Assembly: GCF_943193015.1 (NCBI RefSeq)
Contig: NZ_CALPCM010000017.1
Span: 1-60,511 of the forward strand
DNA from: Hominisplanchenecus_A murintestinalis
GTDB taxonomy: Bacteria; Bacillota; Clostridia; Lachnospirales; Lachnospiraceae
Length of the DNA stretch: 60,511 nt
Reading direction: 5' to 3'
Under the pieces are notes generated by a model. The model ran no database searches, was not told where the DNA came from, and saw nothing but the letters and a program-made list of their open reading frames with translations. Below are positions 16,885 to 25,139 of the stretch, piece after piece (the first letter of the stretch is position 1; every line of letters begins with the position of its first letter). The position numbers and the translations under genes were made by a program.

Positions 16885-17692
16885 CCCTTTTTCCCGTCAA
16901 TACTTCGGTCATTTTTATCACCCGGAAATTCTCTTTCACATCATGGACGCGCACGAATGCCGCACCTTTCAGCACACCGAACACCGTCGTCACCAGCGTC
17001 CCTTCCACTCTCTCAGATGCAGGCAGATCCAGGGTCAGGCCAATTACCGACTTTCTGGACGTCCCCAGCAGGATGGGATAGCCCAGTTTGTGCAGCTCCT
17101 CCAAGCGGTTAATCGCCTCCAGATTATTTTCATAAGTTTTTCCGAATCCTACGCCGGGGTCCAGGATAATCTTATCATCTGCAATGCCCGCTGCTGCCGC
17201 TATGTTCAGCGTCTCCCGCAAATCTTCCAACATATCCGGCATAAATTCCTTATAGTCCGGCTCCTTCCGGTTGTGCATCAGACAGCAGGGTTTACCGCTC
17301 TTTGCGATAACCCCGGCCAGAGCGGCGTCCCATTTCAGCCCCCAGATATCGTTTACCAAATCTGCCCCTGCTGCCAGAGCAGCTTTCGCCACGCCGCCTT
17401 TATAAGTATCTACAGAAATCGGAATATCAAAATTCTTTTTCACCATCTCGATATACGGAACTACTCTGGAAATCTCCTCTTCTTCAGCCAGCAGCGTATA
17501 CCCCGGCCTGGTAGATTCCCCTCCGATATCAATAATATCCGCCCCGTCCTTTATCATCTCTTCCACATGCCGTTTTGCGGCGTCAAAATCATTCCACCTT
17601 CCCCCGTCCGAAAAAGAGTCCGGCGTCACATTCAGTATTCCCATAATATATGTTCTGTTTTTTAAATCAAACTCTCTGTTCCCTATCTTCAT
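16799..17692 (-). CDS. folP: Dihydropteroate synthase with repeat-derived C-terminal tail
   Basis: This 297-residue enzyme joins p-aminobenzoate to hydroxymethyl-dihydropterin diphosphate and is the sulfonamide target. Clear motifs are GILNVTPDSFSDGG near 18, GGESTRPG, DPGVGFGKTYENN and GTSRKSVIG. The normal end is around VLTGKRG (residue 270). The last 27 residues are read entirely from the hairpin repeat at 16742-16884, so the tail is an insertion-made extension. The ATG at 17692 has a TGGAGGG site. The frame overlaps the upstream HD gene if started at 17713. Confidence 0.93.
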   Translation of the reverse strand: MKIGNREFDLKNRTYIMGILNVTPDSFSDGGRWNDFDAAKRHVEEMIKDGADIIDIGGESTRPGYTLLAEEEEISRVVPYIEMVKKNFDIPISVDTYKGGVAKAALAAGADLVNDIWGLKWDAALAGVIAKSGKPCCLMHNRKEPDYKEFMPDMLEDLRETLNIAAAAGIADDKIILDPGVGFGKTYENNLEAINRLEELHKLGYPILLGTSRKSVIGLTLDLPASERVEGTLVTTVFGVLKGAAFVRVHDVKENFRVIKMTEVLTGKRGNSSAYGFTITESSPFKVCCSQRTGFSG

Positions 17693-17709
17693 GCTGCCCT
17701 CCATGCGCT

Positions 17710-18192
17710 TCAATATCTCAAATATAAGTTCTTTTTCTCATCGCTCCAGTCACATTCTGCCTCTGCCCGGCATCCAAAACATCCCCTGGACGCTTTGTCC
17801 CCCCGGTAGAGCAGTCCTGCCAGGCTATGCTCGCTTTTTACCGTTCTGTCCCGGTGCCTGGCAACTGCTTCCAGAATATCCGCCCGCTCCTCCTCAGAAA
17901 ACCCGCAGTCCGTCAATATTTGAGCCGCAATGGGAACTCCGGCTTCCTGATGGGGCGTTCCCTCCATATACTGGATATGCCGTCCTACATCGTGAAGAAG
18001 AGCGGCCGCATAGATCCGCTCTTTCTCTATCTGCAGGTTTTCCTCCAGATTAAAAATATAGGCCAAACGTGCCACATCCAGAAAATGTGCCATGTCATGG
18101 CCGCAAAAAATACGCCCTGCCTCCAGCCTGTAAATCTGCTGAAGGCAGTCTTGATATGTATGATTCTTTAAAATCCTGTTCACTCTCTCCAT
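17710..18192 (-). CDS. HD-domain phosphohydrolase in the folate operon
   Basis: This 160-residue HD-superfamily protein has H32, the paired ALLHDVGRH motif near 64-72 and downstream H and D residues (VARHRD). HD proteins hydrolyse nucleotide or other phosphate esters with bound metal. It lies between folE and folP with only 3- and 17-base gaps. It could therefore supply the missing dihydroneopterin-triphosphate dephosphorylation step, or simply be a passenger; the role is an inference from position. The C-terminal Cys-containing segment (CFGCRAEAEC) is unusual and may bind metal. Confidence 0.75.
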   Translation of the reverse strand: MERVNRILKNHTYQDCLQQIYRLEAGRIFCGHDMAHFLDVARLAYIFNLEENLQIEKERIYAAALLHDVGRHIQYMEGTPHQEAGVPIAAQILTDCGFSEEERADILEAVARHRDRTVKSEHSLAGLLYRGDKASRGCFGCRAEAECDWSDEKKNLYLRY

Positions 18193-18195
18193 TGG

Positions 18196-18750
18196 TTACC
18201 TTACCATTTGATAAAATGTATTCTGCAATTCGGGATTCCCTTCAAAAACTCCCCGTGTGGCCGACGTAACAGTCTTTGACCCGGGTTTCTTAATCCCCCG
18301 CATTGTCATACACATATGCTCTGCCTCTACCATTACCATCACGCCCTTTGGATTCAGATGCTCCATAAATGCGTCTGCTACTTGTGCCGTAAGCTGCTCC
18401 TGAAGCTGCAACCTCTTTGCATACACCTCCACCGTCCGCGCAATCTTACTCAATCCTACCACTGTCCCATTCGGGATATAAGCCACATGCGCCTTACCGT
18501 AAAATGGAAGCATATGGTGCTCGCACATAGAATAAAAGGTAATATCCTTCTCCAGCACAATATCGCTCTTATCCACATGGAAACGCTTGCTCAGATGCTC
18601 GCCCGCATCCTCATACATCCCCCCCATCAGTTCCATGTACATCCGCGCAATCCGATCCGGCGTCTCTACCAGACCTTCTCTGTCGGCGTCCTCTCCGATT
18701 CCCTCAAGAATCAGTCGGACACCTTTCTTTATTTTCTCCTGATCTATCAT
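18196..18750 (-). CDS. folE: GTP cyclohydrolase I
   Basis: This 184-residue enzyme catalyses the first step of folate synthesis, GTP to dihydroneopterin triphosphate. The zinc ligands are visible in SMCEHHMLPFYG and EAEHMCMTMRG. The ATG at 18750 follows an AAAGAGGAAG site. The frame opens at 18783, but the added residues are not family-like. It is packed between folC and the HD gene. Confidence 0.95.
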   Translation of the reverse strand: MIDQEKIKKGVRLILEGIGEDADREGLVETPDRIARMYMELMGGMYEDAGEHLSKRFHVDKSDIVLEKDITFYSMCEHHMLPFYGKAHVAYIPNGTVVGLSKIARTVEVYAKRLQLQEQLTAQVADAFMEHLNPKGVMVMVEAEHMCMTMRGIKKPGSKTVTSATRGVFEGNPELQNTFYQMVR

Positions 18751-18801
18751 AGCTTCCTCTTTCTGACGCATTTCCCGCGCCATCTTGGTTCATTTGAAAA
18801 T

Positions 18802-20136
18802 TTACTTCCTGACTTTTCCTTCTAATGCCGCATCCTGCATATTCCCTGCACTTTTTACAGCCTCCAATGCCCTGGCTGTCTCTCCCAGAAAAGAAAGAGA
18901 GCCAAAGGCAAGGATAACGTCCTCCCGCCCGGCCATTTCCAGGCTTTTTTTTACCGCTTCCAAAATACTCTCCGCTGCCTCTGACGAAGGCTGATATTTC
19001 CGCACTGCCTTCAGAAGTTCTCCTGCCGGAAGAGCTCTGTCATTCCCAGGTGTTTCCACCGTAATCACATGTGCCGACAGCGGTACGGTAGTCCTTACGA
19101 TTTCCTCATATTCCTTATCCCTGAATACTCCCATTATATAGAATAAACGTTTATTTGTAAAATACAATTCCAATGATTTTCTGAGGATTCTTGCCGCATC
19201 ACGGTTATGCGCGCCATCAATGATAAATACCGGCTCCCGCCCCACTACAGTAAACCGTCCTCTCCACCGGGTCTTCTGCAGCCCCTGCCGAAGCTGCCCC
19301 TCAGTGACAGGATAGCCTACACTATCCAACGCCTTCACGGCTTCCACCGCAAGCGCCGCATTCTCCACCTGGTACATCCCTCCTAAGGAAATTTCCAGGT
19401 TTTCATATCCCCCATAAGAAAAATACTGCTTTTCGTATCCATATCGGATATCCGAAAGCCGTGCCTTTTCTTCCATGAACAGACGGCATTCCTTCTCTTT
19501 TGCCCTGCGCCTGATGACTTCCATCGCCTCCGGCTCCTGCTCTGCCGTGACGACTACCGTATCCGGCTTTATGATTCCCGCTTTCTTTTCAGCGATTTCT
19601 CTGAGCGTATCTCCCAAAATACCTATATGATCCATGCTGATAGGGGTAATCACTTCCAACAGCGTCGTCTTTACCACATTAGTGGCGTCCTCCAGCCCCC
19701 CGAGTCCTGTCTCCAGCACCACGATATCGCACGCCTTTTCCCTGAAATACAGAAACCCAAGCGCCGTCTCTATCTCAAATACCGTGGGATGCGCCCGTCC
19801 TTCCTGCACCATCCCTGCCGCCGCTTCGGCAATCCTTCCTGTCAGCCTTGCCAGCGGTTCTTTCTCTATGTACTCTTCATTTACCTGTATACGCTCCCGA
19901 TAAGAAAACAATGTGGGGGAAATATAACGCCCTACCCGATACCCTGCCTCTTTCAGTACCGTAGACAGATACGCCAATACCGAACCTTTTCCGTTTGTCC
20001 CTGAAATATGGATAAATTTCAAGTCGTCCTGGGGGTTGCCCAAACGTCGCAGCAACTCCCCCATATTCTCAAGACCAAGTACACTTCCGTATTTAGCCGC
20101 ATCTGCTAAATATACTCTTGCCTCTCTGTAATCCAT
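18802..20136 (-). CDS. folC: Bifunctional folylpolyglutamate / dihydrofolate synthase
   Basis: This 444-residue Mur-ligase-family enzyme adds glutamate to dihydropteroate and to folates. The P-loop ISGTNGKGSV is near residue 44 and the Mur-like ETGLGGLEDATNVV near 140. The ATG at 20136 has a TTTGGAGG site; the frame opens at 20151. It is the first gene of the folate block, and a small hairpin repeat lies upstream. Confidence 0.94.
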   Translation of the reverse strand: MDYREARVYLADAAKYGSVLGLENMGELLRRLGNPQDDLKFIHISGTNGKGSVLAYLSTVLKEAGYRVGRYISPTLFSYRERIQVNEEYIEKEPLARLTGRIAEAAAGMVQEGRAHPTVFEIETALGFLYFREKACDIVVLETGLGGLEDATNVVKTTLLEVITPISMDHIGILGDTLREIAEKKAGIIKPDTVVVTAEQEPEAMEVIRRRAKEKECRLFMEEKARLSDIRYGYEKQYFSYGGYENLEISLGGMYQVENAALAVEAVKALDSVGYPVTEGQLRQGLQKTRWRGRFTVVGREPVFIIDGAHNRDAARILRKSLELYFTNKRLFYIMGVFRDKEYEEIVRTTVPLSAHVITVETPGNDRALPAGELLKAVRKYQPSSEAAESILEAVKKSLEMAGREDVILAFGSLSFLGETARALEAVKSAGNMQDAALEGKVRK

Positions 20137-20236
20137 GATGTATGCCTCCAAAAATAAGCATGTCCTCTTTATCGTTAAATTATAGTATAGAATACTGTTT
20201 TTTTCAAGATACCGACGAAGATTAATCGCTCTTTCC

Positions 20237-20268
20237 GTAACAGTTCAGCCTTCCGGCTTCACTGTTAC
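20237..20268. repeat. Short palindromic copy of the GTAACAGTTCAGCC repeat
   Basis: The sequence GTAACAGTTCAGCC, a 4-base loop and GGCTTCACTGTTAC folds into a hairpin with an 8-bp outer stem and a 4-bp inner stem. It shares its ends with the 143-bp element downstream of folP, so it is probably a minimal or internally deleted copy. It sits between folC and the truncated ATPase locus. Confidence 0.7.
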
Positions 20269-20280
20269 CTCTTTACTGAC

Positions 20281-20697
20281 TCATCCTTCCATCAAATCCC
20301 CTGCTAATATCCCTTCTTCATTCCTTGTCATCTGGATTGCCTTATGTATAAACGGAGTACGCTCTCCGAAATTCAATCCAAAACGCGCCCCCGCCCATTC
20401 GTCTTTCATTCTAACAAGTGTTTCTCCCGACCTTACCCTTCTTGCAGACGGCATCGTATCTGACGGCGCAAACTGCACTTTTTCAAAAGTCGTATACATT
20501 ACTGTTTCTGTGATTTTCACTTCCAGCATCCCGGCAATTGCCTGAGCCACCAGATAGCTGGCACGGAATTTTCCTTTTATTTCATCCCATTTTCTTTCTC
20601 CTACGCTCCCCTTCATTTCAATCAAATGAAGTTTCCATTTATCCTCACACTGCCGTTCAAAAATCATATGGTCTACTCTTTTATACATGGATTTCAT
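20281..20697 (-). CDS. PD-(D/E)xK nuclease-like partner of a truncated ATPase
   Basis: This 138-residue protein is not assigned to a named family. The motif order D9 (RVDHMIFE) followed by LHLIEMK (near 24-30) resembles the D...ExK active site of PD-(D/E)xK nucleases, with a following helix KFRASYLVAQAIAG. It overlaps the upstream ATPase frame by 17 bases. A stop lies a few codons upstream in its own frame, so its N-terminus may be lost by deletion. ATPase plus nuclease pairs are common in anti-phage defence; here the set looks decayed. Confidence 0.5.
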   Translation of the reverse strand: MKSMYKRVDHMIFERQCEDKWKLHLIEMKGSVGERKWDEIKGKFRASYLVAQAIAGMLEVKITETVMYTTFEKVQFAPSDTMPSARRVRSGETLVRMKDEWAGARFGLNFGERTPFIHKAIQMTRNEEGILAGDLMEG

Positions 20698-21664
20698 TTT
20701 TATTGTCTGAAAAAATCAGGGGGGAAATCTCTGTAACAACTGCTGAAACAATCCTGAGTGGAATCCCTTTTTCCTGGCCTGCCGGAACATATAAAACCTC
20801 TTTGTTCGGCAATGTACTCATCTCAACTGTGCCTTCTGCCATGTAGTTTTCTAAGTATTCAGCTATCGCTGCGGCTCCTCTATCCCCTTTGCTGTCAAAA
20901 GACAGATCATTCACCACATCCAAAAACTGGTTAATCGGCCTGATAAATGGGATCATCTCTTCCTGCTGTACTCCGATATTAAACGCTGCATTCCTGCCTG
21001 CTTTATTAATAATGTCCTTTGTAAGCATAAATCCTGTTCTGGCTGCAGGGAGATAAATATTTTCATGTATTCCATTCACTTCTCCAATAGAAATCTCCAT
21101 TGCCAGGCTCAATATCATACATATTATAAGATTGTTTTGATATCCCCATTCTATTTCCGATAATTTTATAGTATATTCTGTACCAGTGTTATTTTTAATC
21201 CTCAGACTGTCTAACTCCTCGCTCCCCCATCTGTCTTTGAGTTTTGTAAATGTTAAGGAGATTTTGTCTAAATCTTTTAATTCTATCTGTAAATCTTTGA
21301 TTTTAACATCTGAACTGTTAAAAATCTTTTTAACCAAATTGTCTTTATTTTGCCGCAAGCCTTCCTGCAAAAGAGCTTGCAGTTCTTTTTCTATCTCGCA
21401 TACCTGAGCGATATGTTCCCCCTGTTCGCACGCCAACGCCACCTGCGCCCTGATCCATCCTATCAGTTCATGTTCTAATTTTGTTTCTTCTCTCAATACA
21501 GAACTGATTAATTCTGATACTCCCAAATTCTGGATTCCCCATAAGAGCGCCATCAGATAGCTTTTTCCACTGTTATTGTCACCCACAAAAAGAGTGAGAG
21601 GCGAAACTTCTATCTCAGCGCTTTTTATCTTTCCATATTCCAATACTTTCAATTTCCATCCCAA
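20681..21664 (-). pseudogene. C-terminally truncated AAA (OLD/ABC-type) ATPase
   Basis: This frame of 327 residues starts at a TTG with a GGAAGGG site. It has the Walker A GDNNSGKSYL near 28-37 and a coiled middle region, as in AAA_15/AAA_21 defence-type ATPases. It stops just after SAVVTEISPLIF, where such proteins normally continue into the signature helix, Walker B and the H-loop. All of these are absent. The ATPase is therefore probably inactive. The break coincides with the start of the nuclease-like frame, which suggests a deletion joining two genes. The region is AT-richer than its neighbours, fitting horizontal origin. Confidence 0.65.
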
Positions 21665-21837
21665 TGTTCTATACCCTTCCTTTTCCTATATCCTTATCAT
21701 GAATCTTAAAAGTCAAATTCTTATCTTCTCCATCTATCTTATCAAATTAATTATATGTGCTTTTATATTCTTTTACAAGGCAAATTCTTATAAAGCTTTT
21801 TTAAATCCATTAGCAGCCACATGCGGCAATGGAATTT

Positions 21838-21887
21838 AACAAGCCAGCCGCGCATACCTCCCCATGATACGCTGCAGCTGGCTTGTT
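21838..21887 (-). terminator. Strong hairpin after gatB
   Basis: A perfect 11-bp stem (AACAAGCCAGC and its complement) encloses a 28-base loop that can pair further. It lies 16 bases after the gatB stop. The minus-strand T-run is weak, so it may be a terminator or a 3' stabilising hairpin. Confidence 0.6.
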
Positions 21888-21902
21888 TCCGCTGGCTGTT
21901 CC

Positions 21903-23339
21903 CTATTTATCCAGAATCTCTTTCAGTATCTTATTCACCACTCCCGGGTCTGCTTTTCCCTTCATGGCTTTCATCGTCTGCCCCACCAGGAAACCGATGG
22001 CTTTCTGCTTTCCGCCTTTGTAGTCGGCCACGGACTGGGGATTCGCCGCCACGATTTCTTCTATCGTGCCGCGCAGCGCCCCCTCGTCTCCAACCATCTT
22101 CAGCCCTTTTTCTTCCACATACTGTTCCGGGTCGATATCTTTGTCAAATACAAGTTCAAACACTTCTTTTGCCACCGTATTATTGATGGTTCCCGCTTCT
22201 GTCAGTCCTATCAGCTTCGCCAGGTTTTCAGGTGAGAACCGGATGTCCTCCGCATCCATGCCGTGCTCCTTTAAGAGACGCATCGTCTCCACCATCAGCC
22301 AGTTCGAAACTTTTTTCGGACTTTTACAGAGTGCAGTCGTCTCCTCAAACATATCCGCCATCCGCTTTGCAGAGGTGAGGATGCCCGCGTCATAGGCCGG
22401 AATCCCATATTCTTTCTGGTAACGCTCCTGTTTCTCCTCCCGCATCTCCGGCTGCCTGTCCCGTATTTCCTGAATCCATTCATCACTGATAACCACCGGA
22501 GTCAGGTCAGGGTCAGGAAAATATCGGTAATCCTGGGCGTCCTCTTTCGAGCGCATCGCATACGAAGCGCCTTTTGTATCATCCCACCGCCTTGTCTCCT
22601 GTACCACCTGTTCCCCGGATTCCAGCAAATCAATCTGGCGGTTTTTCTCCCCCTCAATCGCATGGGTAATGGCGCGGAAAGAGTTCAGGTTCTTCATCTC
22701 CGTCCGAGTTCCAAAGGCTTCTGTCCCCACCTCACGCACAGAAAGATTGACGTCCGCGCGCATCGAGCCTTCCTGGAGCTTGCAGTCCGAAGCGCCCAGG
22801 TACTGAATCATCATGCGCAGCTTCTCCAGATAGGCAATGACCTCCTCCGCGCTCCGCATATCCGGCTCTGAAACAATCTCAATCAGCGGCACGCCGCTCC
22901 GGTTGTAATCCACCAGAGAACAGTCCTCCCATTCATCGTGGATGAGCTTCCCCGCATCCTCTTCCATATGGATTTCATGGATTCGCACTGTCTTTTTCCC
23001 TTCCGCCGTCTCAATTTCGATTCCGCCGTCGTGGCAGATTGGCAGATAGAGCTGGGAAATCTGGTAATTCTGCGGATTATCCGGGTAAAAATAGTTCTTT
23101 CTATCAAATTTGCAATACTGGTGAATCTGGCAGTTCGCCGCAAGCCCCACCGCCAGGGCATACTCCACCACCTGCTTATTCAGCACCGGAAGCGAACCCG
23201 GCATTCCGGTACACACCGGGCAGGTATGAGTATTTGGCGCTCCGCCGAACGCCGTAGAGCAGGAGCAGAAAATCTTCGTTTTCGTGGCAAGCTCAACATG
23301 AACTTCCAGTCCAATCACTGTCTCATATTGTTTGCTCAT
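21903..23339 (-). CDS. gatB: Asp/Glu-tRNA amidotransferase subunit B
   Basis: This 478-residue subunit binds and phosphorylates the misacylated tRNA. Its N-terminus VIGLEVHVEL, the zinc cysteines (CSC...CPVC) and the C-terminal Yqey-like tail domain are all present at normal length. With GatA and GatC it converts Asp-tRNA(Asn) or Glu-tRNA(Gln) to the amide form. The start follows gatA with no gap. Confidence 0.96.
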   Translation of the reverse strand: MSKQYETVIGLEVHVELATKTKIFCSCSTAFGGAPNTHTCPVCTGMPGSLPVLNKQVVEYALAVGLAANCQIHQYCKFDRKNYFYPDNPQNYQISQLYLPICHDGGIEIETAEGKKTVRIHEIHMEEDAGKLIHDEWEDCSLVDYNRSGVPLIEIVSEPDMRSAEEVIAYLEKLRMMIQYLGASDCKLQEGSMRADVNLSVREVGTEAFGTRTEMKNLNSFRAITHAIEGEKNRQIDLLESGEQVVQETRRWDDTKGASYAMRSKEDAQDYRYFPDPDLTPVVISDEWIQEIRDRQPEMREEKQERYQKEYGIPAYDAGILTSAKRMADMFEETTALCKSPKKVSNWLMVETMRLLKEHGMDAEDIRFSPENLAKLIGLTEAGTINNTVAKEVFELVFDKDIDPEQYVEEKGLKMVGDEGALRGTIEEIVAANPQSVADYKGGKQKAIGFLVGQTMKAMKGKADPGVVNKILKEILDK

Positions 23340-24812
23340 CTATTTTCCCCTCCTTTCCGCCAGTTCCGGCGCTTCGTATTTCCTCGTACACTCAAAGCTG
23401 TAGCCTGCACGGATCATCTTCTTCTCCTGAAAGCAGTCCCCGATCATCTGCAAGCCAATCGGCAGCCCCTTCGAATCCTTCCCGCATGGAACCGTCATGC
23501 CCGGAAGCCCTGCCAGATTCACGGAAATCGTATAGATATCTCCTAAGTACATCTTCAGCGGGTCGCTTAAGGATTCTCCCAGCTTCGGCGCAGTCGTCGG
23601 AGCCGCAGGCCCCAGAATCACATCATATTTTTCAAATGCCTCGTCAAAAGCTTGTTTTATCAAAGCTTTCGTCCGCAGAGCTTTCAGATAATAAGCGTCA
23701 TAATATCCCGAACTCAGCACAAAAGAGCCAAGCATAATCCTGCGCTTCACTTCCTCTCCAAATCCCTCGGAACGGGACTTTTTGTACATGTTGTGGAGTC
23801 CCTCGTATTCTTCCGTGCGATAGCCGTATTTCACTCCGTCAAACCGCGCCAGGTTCGAACTGGCTTCTGCCGCCGCAATCACATAATACGCCGGAATCGC
23901 ATATTCCACCAGACTCAAATCAAACTCCTCCACGACAGCTCCCTTTGCCGCCAGCGCCTTTGCCGCCGCCAGCACAGCCGCTTTCACTTCCTCATCCAGA
24001 CCTTCTCCCAGATAGTCCCTGGGGATTCCAATTCTCATACCCTGTACATCATCCACAAGAGCGGAGGTAAAATCACAGTCCTCCCGTTTGAGGGAAGTAC
24101 TGTCTTTCCTGTCATAAGAAGAAATCGCTTCCAAAACTGCCGCGCAGTCGCTTACATCCTTCGCAACCGGGCCGATCTGATCCAGTGAAGAACCGTAAGC
24201 GATCAGCCCATAACGGGAAACCGTGCCATAGGTCGGCTTGATGCCCGTCACCCCACAGAAGGAGCTAGGCTGCCGGATAGAGCCGCCTGTATCGGAGCCC
24301 AGGGCATAAAAGCATTCATTCGCCGCCACTGCTGCACAGGAGCCTCCCGAAGATCCCCCTGGCACATGCGCCGTATTCCACGGATTTCTGGTAACGCCAA
24401 AGGCTGACGTCTCGGTGGTGCTGCCCATCGCAAACTCATCCATATTCGTCTTTCCGAGAATCACGGCTCCCGCCCTTTCCAGATTCCGCACGGCCTCCGC
24501 TGTGTAGGTCGGCTTAAAATTATATAAAATCTTCGAGCTGCACGTAGTCAGCAAATCCTTCGTGCACAGATTATCCTTGATGGCGGCAGGAACTCCAGCC
24601 AGGGCTCCTGTCAGACTTCCCTCATCAATCTGCTTCTGTACTTCTTCTGCCCGCCTCAACGCCCCCGCCTCATCCACAGTCACAAAAGCGTTCACCGTTT
24701 CGTCCACCGCCTGAATCTGCTCCAGCGCAGCTTTCGTGGCTTCCACAACGCCAATCTCTCCTGTTTTTATCTTCTTGCCCAATTCCAGAGCTGTCAAATT
24801 TCTGATATCCAC
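23340..24812 (-). CDS. gatA: Asp/Glu-tRNA amidotransferase subunit A
   Basis: This 490-residue amidase releases ammonia from glutamine. The Ser-cisSer-Lys triad is visible in AAIKDN (Lys about 79) and PGGSSGGSCAAVAA plus GSDTGGSIRQPSSFCG. It follows gatC by 21 bases and directly precedes gatB. Confidence 0.96.
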   Translation of the reverse strand: MDIRNLTALELGKKIKTGEIGVVEATKAALEQIQAVDETVNAFVTVDEAGALRRAEEVQKQIDEGSLTGALAGVPAAIKDNLCTKDLLTTCSSKILYNFKPTYTAEAVRNLERAGAVILGKTNMDEFAMGSTTETSAFGVTRNPWNTAHVPGGSSGGSCAAVAANECFYALGSDTGGSIRQPSSFCGVTGIKPTYGTVSRYGLIAYGSSLDQIGPVAKDVSDCAAVLEAISSYDRKDSTSLKREDCDFTSALVDDVQGMRIGIPRDYLGEGLDEEVKAAVLAAAKALAAKGAVVEEFDLSLVEYAIPAYYVIAAAEASSNLARFDGVKYGYRTEEYEGLHNMYKKSRSEGFGEEVKRRIMLGSFVLSSGYYDAYYLKALRTKALIKQAFDEAFEKYDVILGPAAPTTAPKLGESLSDPLKMYLGDIYTISVNLAGLPGMTVPCGKDSKGLPIGLQMIGDCFQEKKMIRAGYSFECTRKYEAPELAERRGK

Positions 24813-24833
24813 GTATTCTGCCTCCTGTGCTCT

Positions 24834-25127
24834 CTATTCTACCGTAATCGGAACCACATACGTCCCGTCCTTCTGCTCCGGCGCATTTTTCAGCATATTT
24901 TTCCTGTCATCACCGTTTTCCACCACATCCTCCCGGAATACATTGTTCACAGGAAATACATGCGACATCGGCTCTACGCCCGTGGTATCCAGCTCATTGA
25001 GCTTATCAATATAATCCAGCATCCTGCCCATATCTTTTTTCGCCTGCTCCCTTTCCTCCCCGGAAAGCTCCAGCTTTGCCAGAATCCCTACATATTCTAT
25101 CGTTTCATCTGAAATAACATTTGCCAT
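24834..25127 (-). CDS. gatC: Asp/Glu-tRNA amidotransferase subunit C
   Basis: This 97-residue subunit is needed for folding and stability of GatA. The N-terminal helix YVGILAKLELSGEE and the central MLDYIDKLNELDT are typical. It begins 12 bases after the aspS stop and has a GGAGG-type site. Confidence 0.94.
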   Translation of the reverse strand: MANVISDETIEYVGILAKLELSGEEREQAKKDMGRMLDYIDKLNELDTTGVEPMSHVFPVNNVFREDVVENGDDRKNMLKNAPEQKDGTYVVPITVE

Positions 25128-25139
25128 CCCGCTTCCTCC

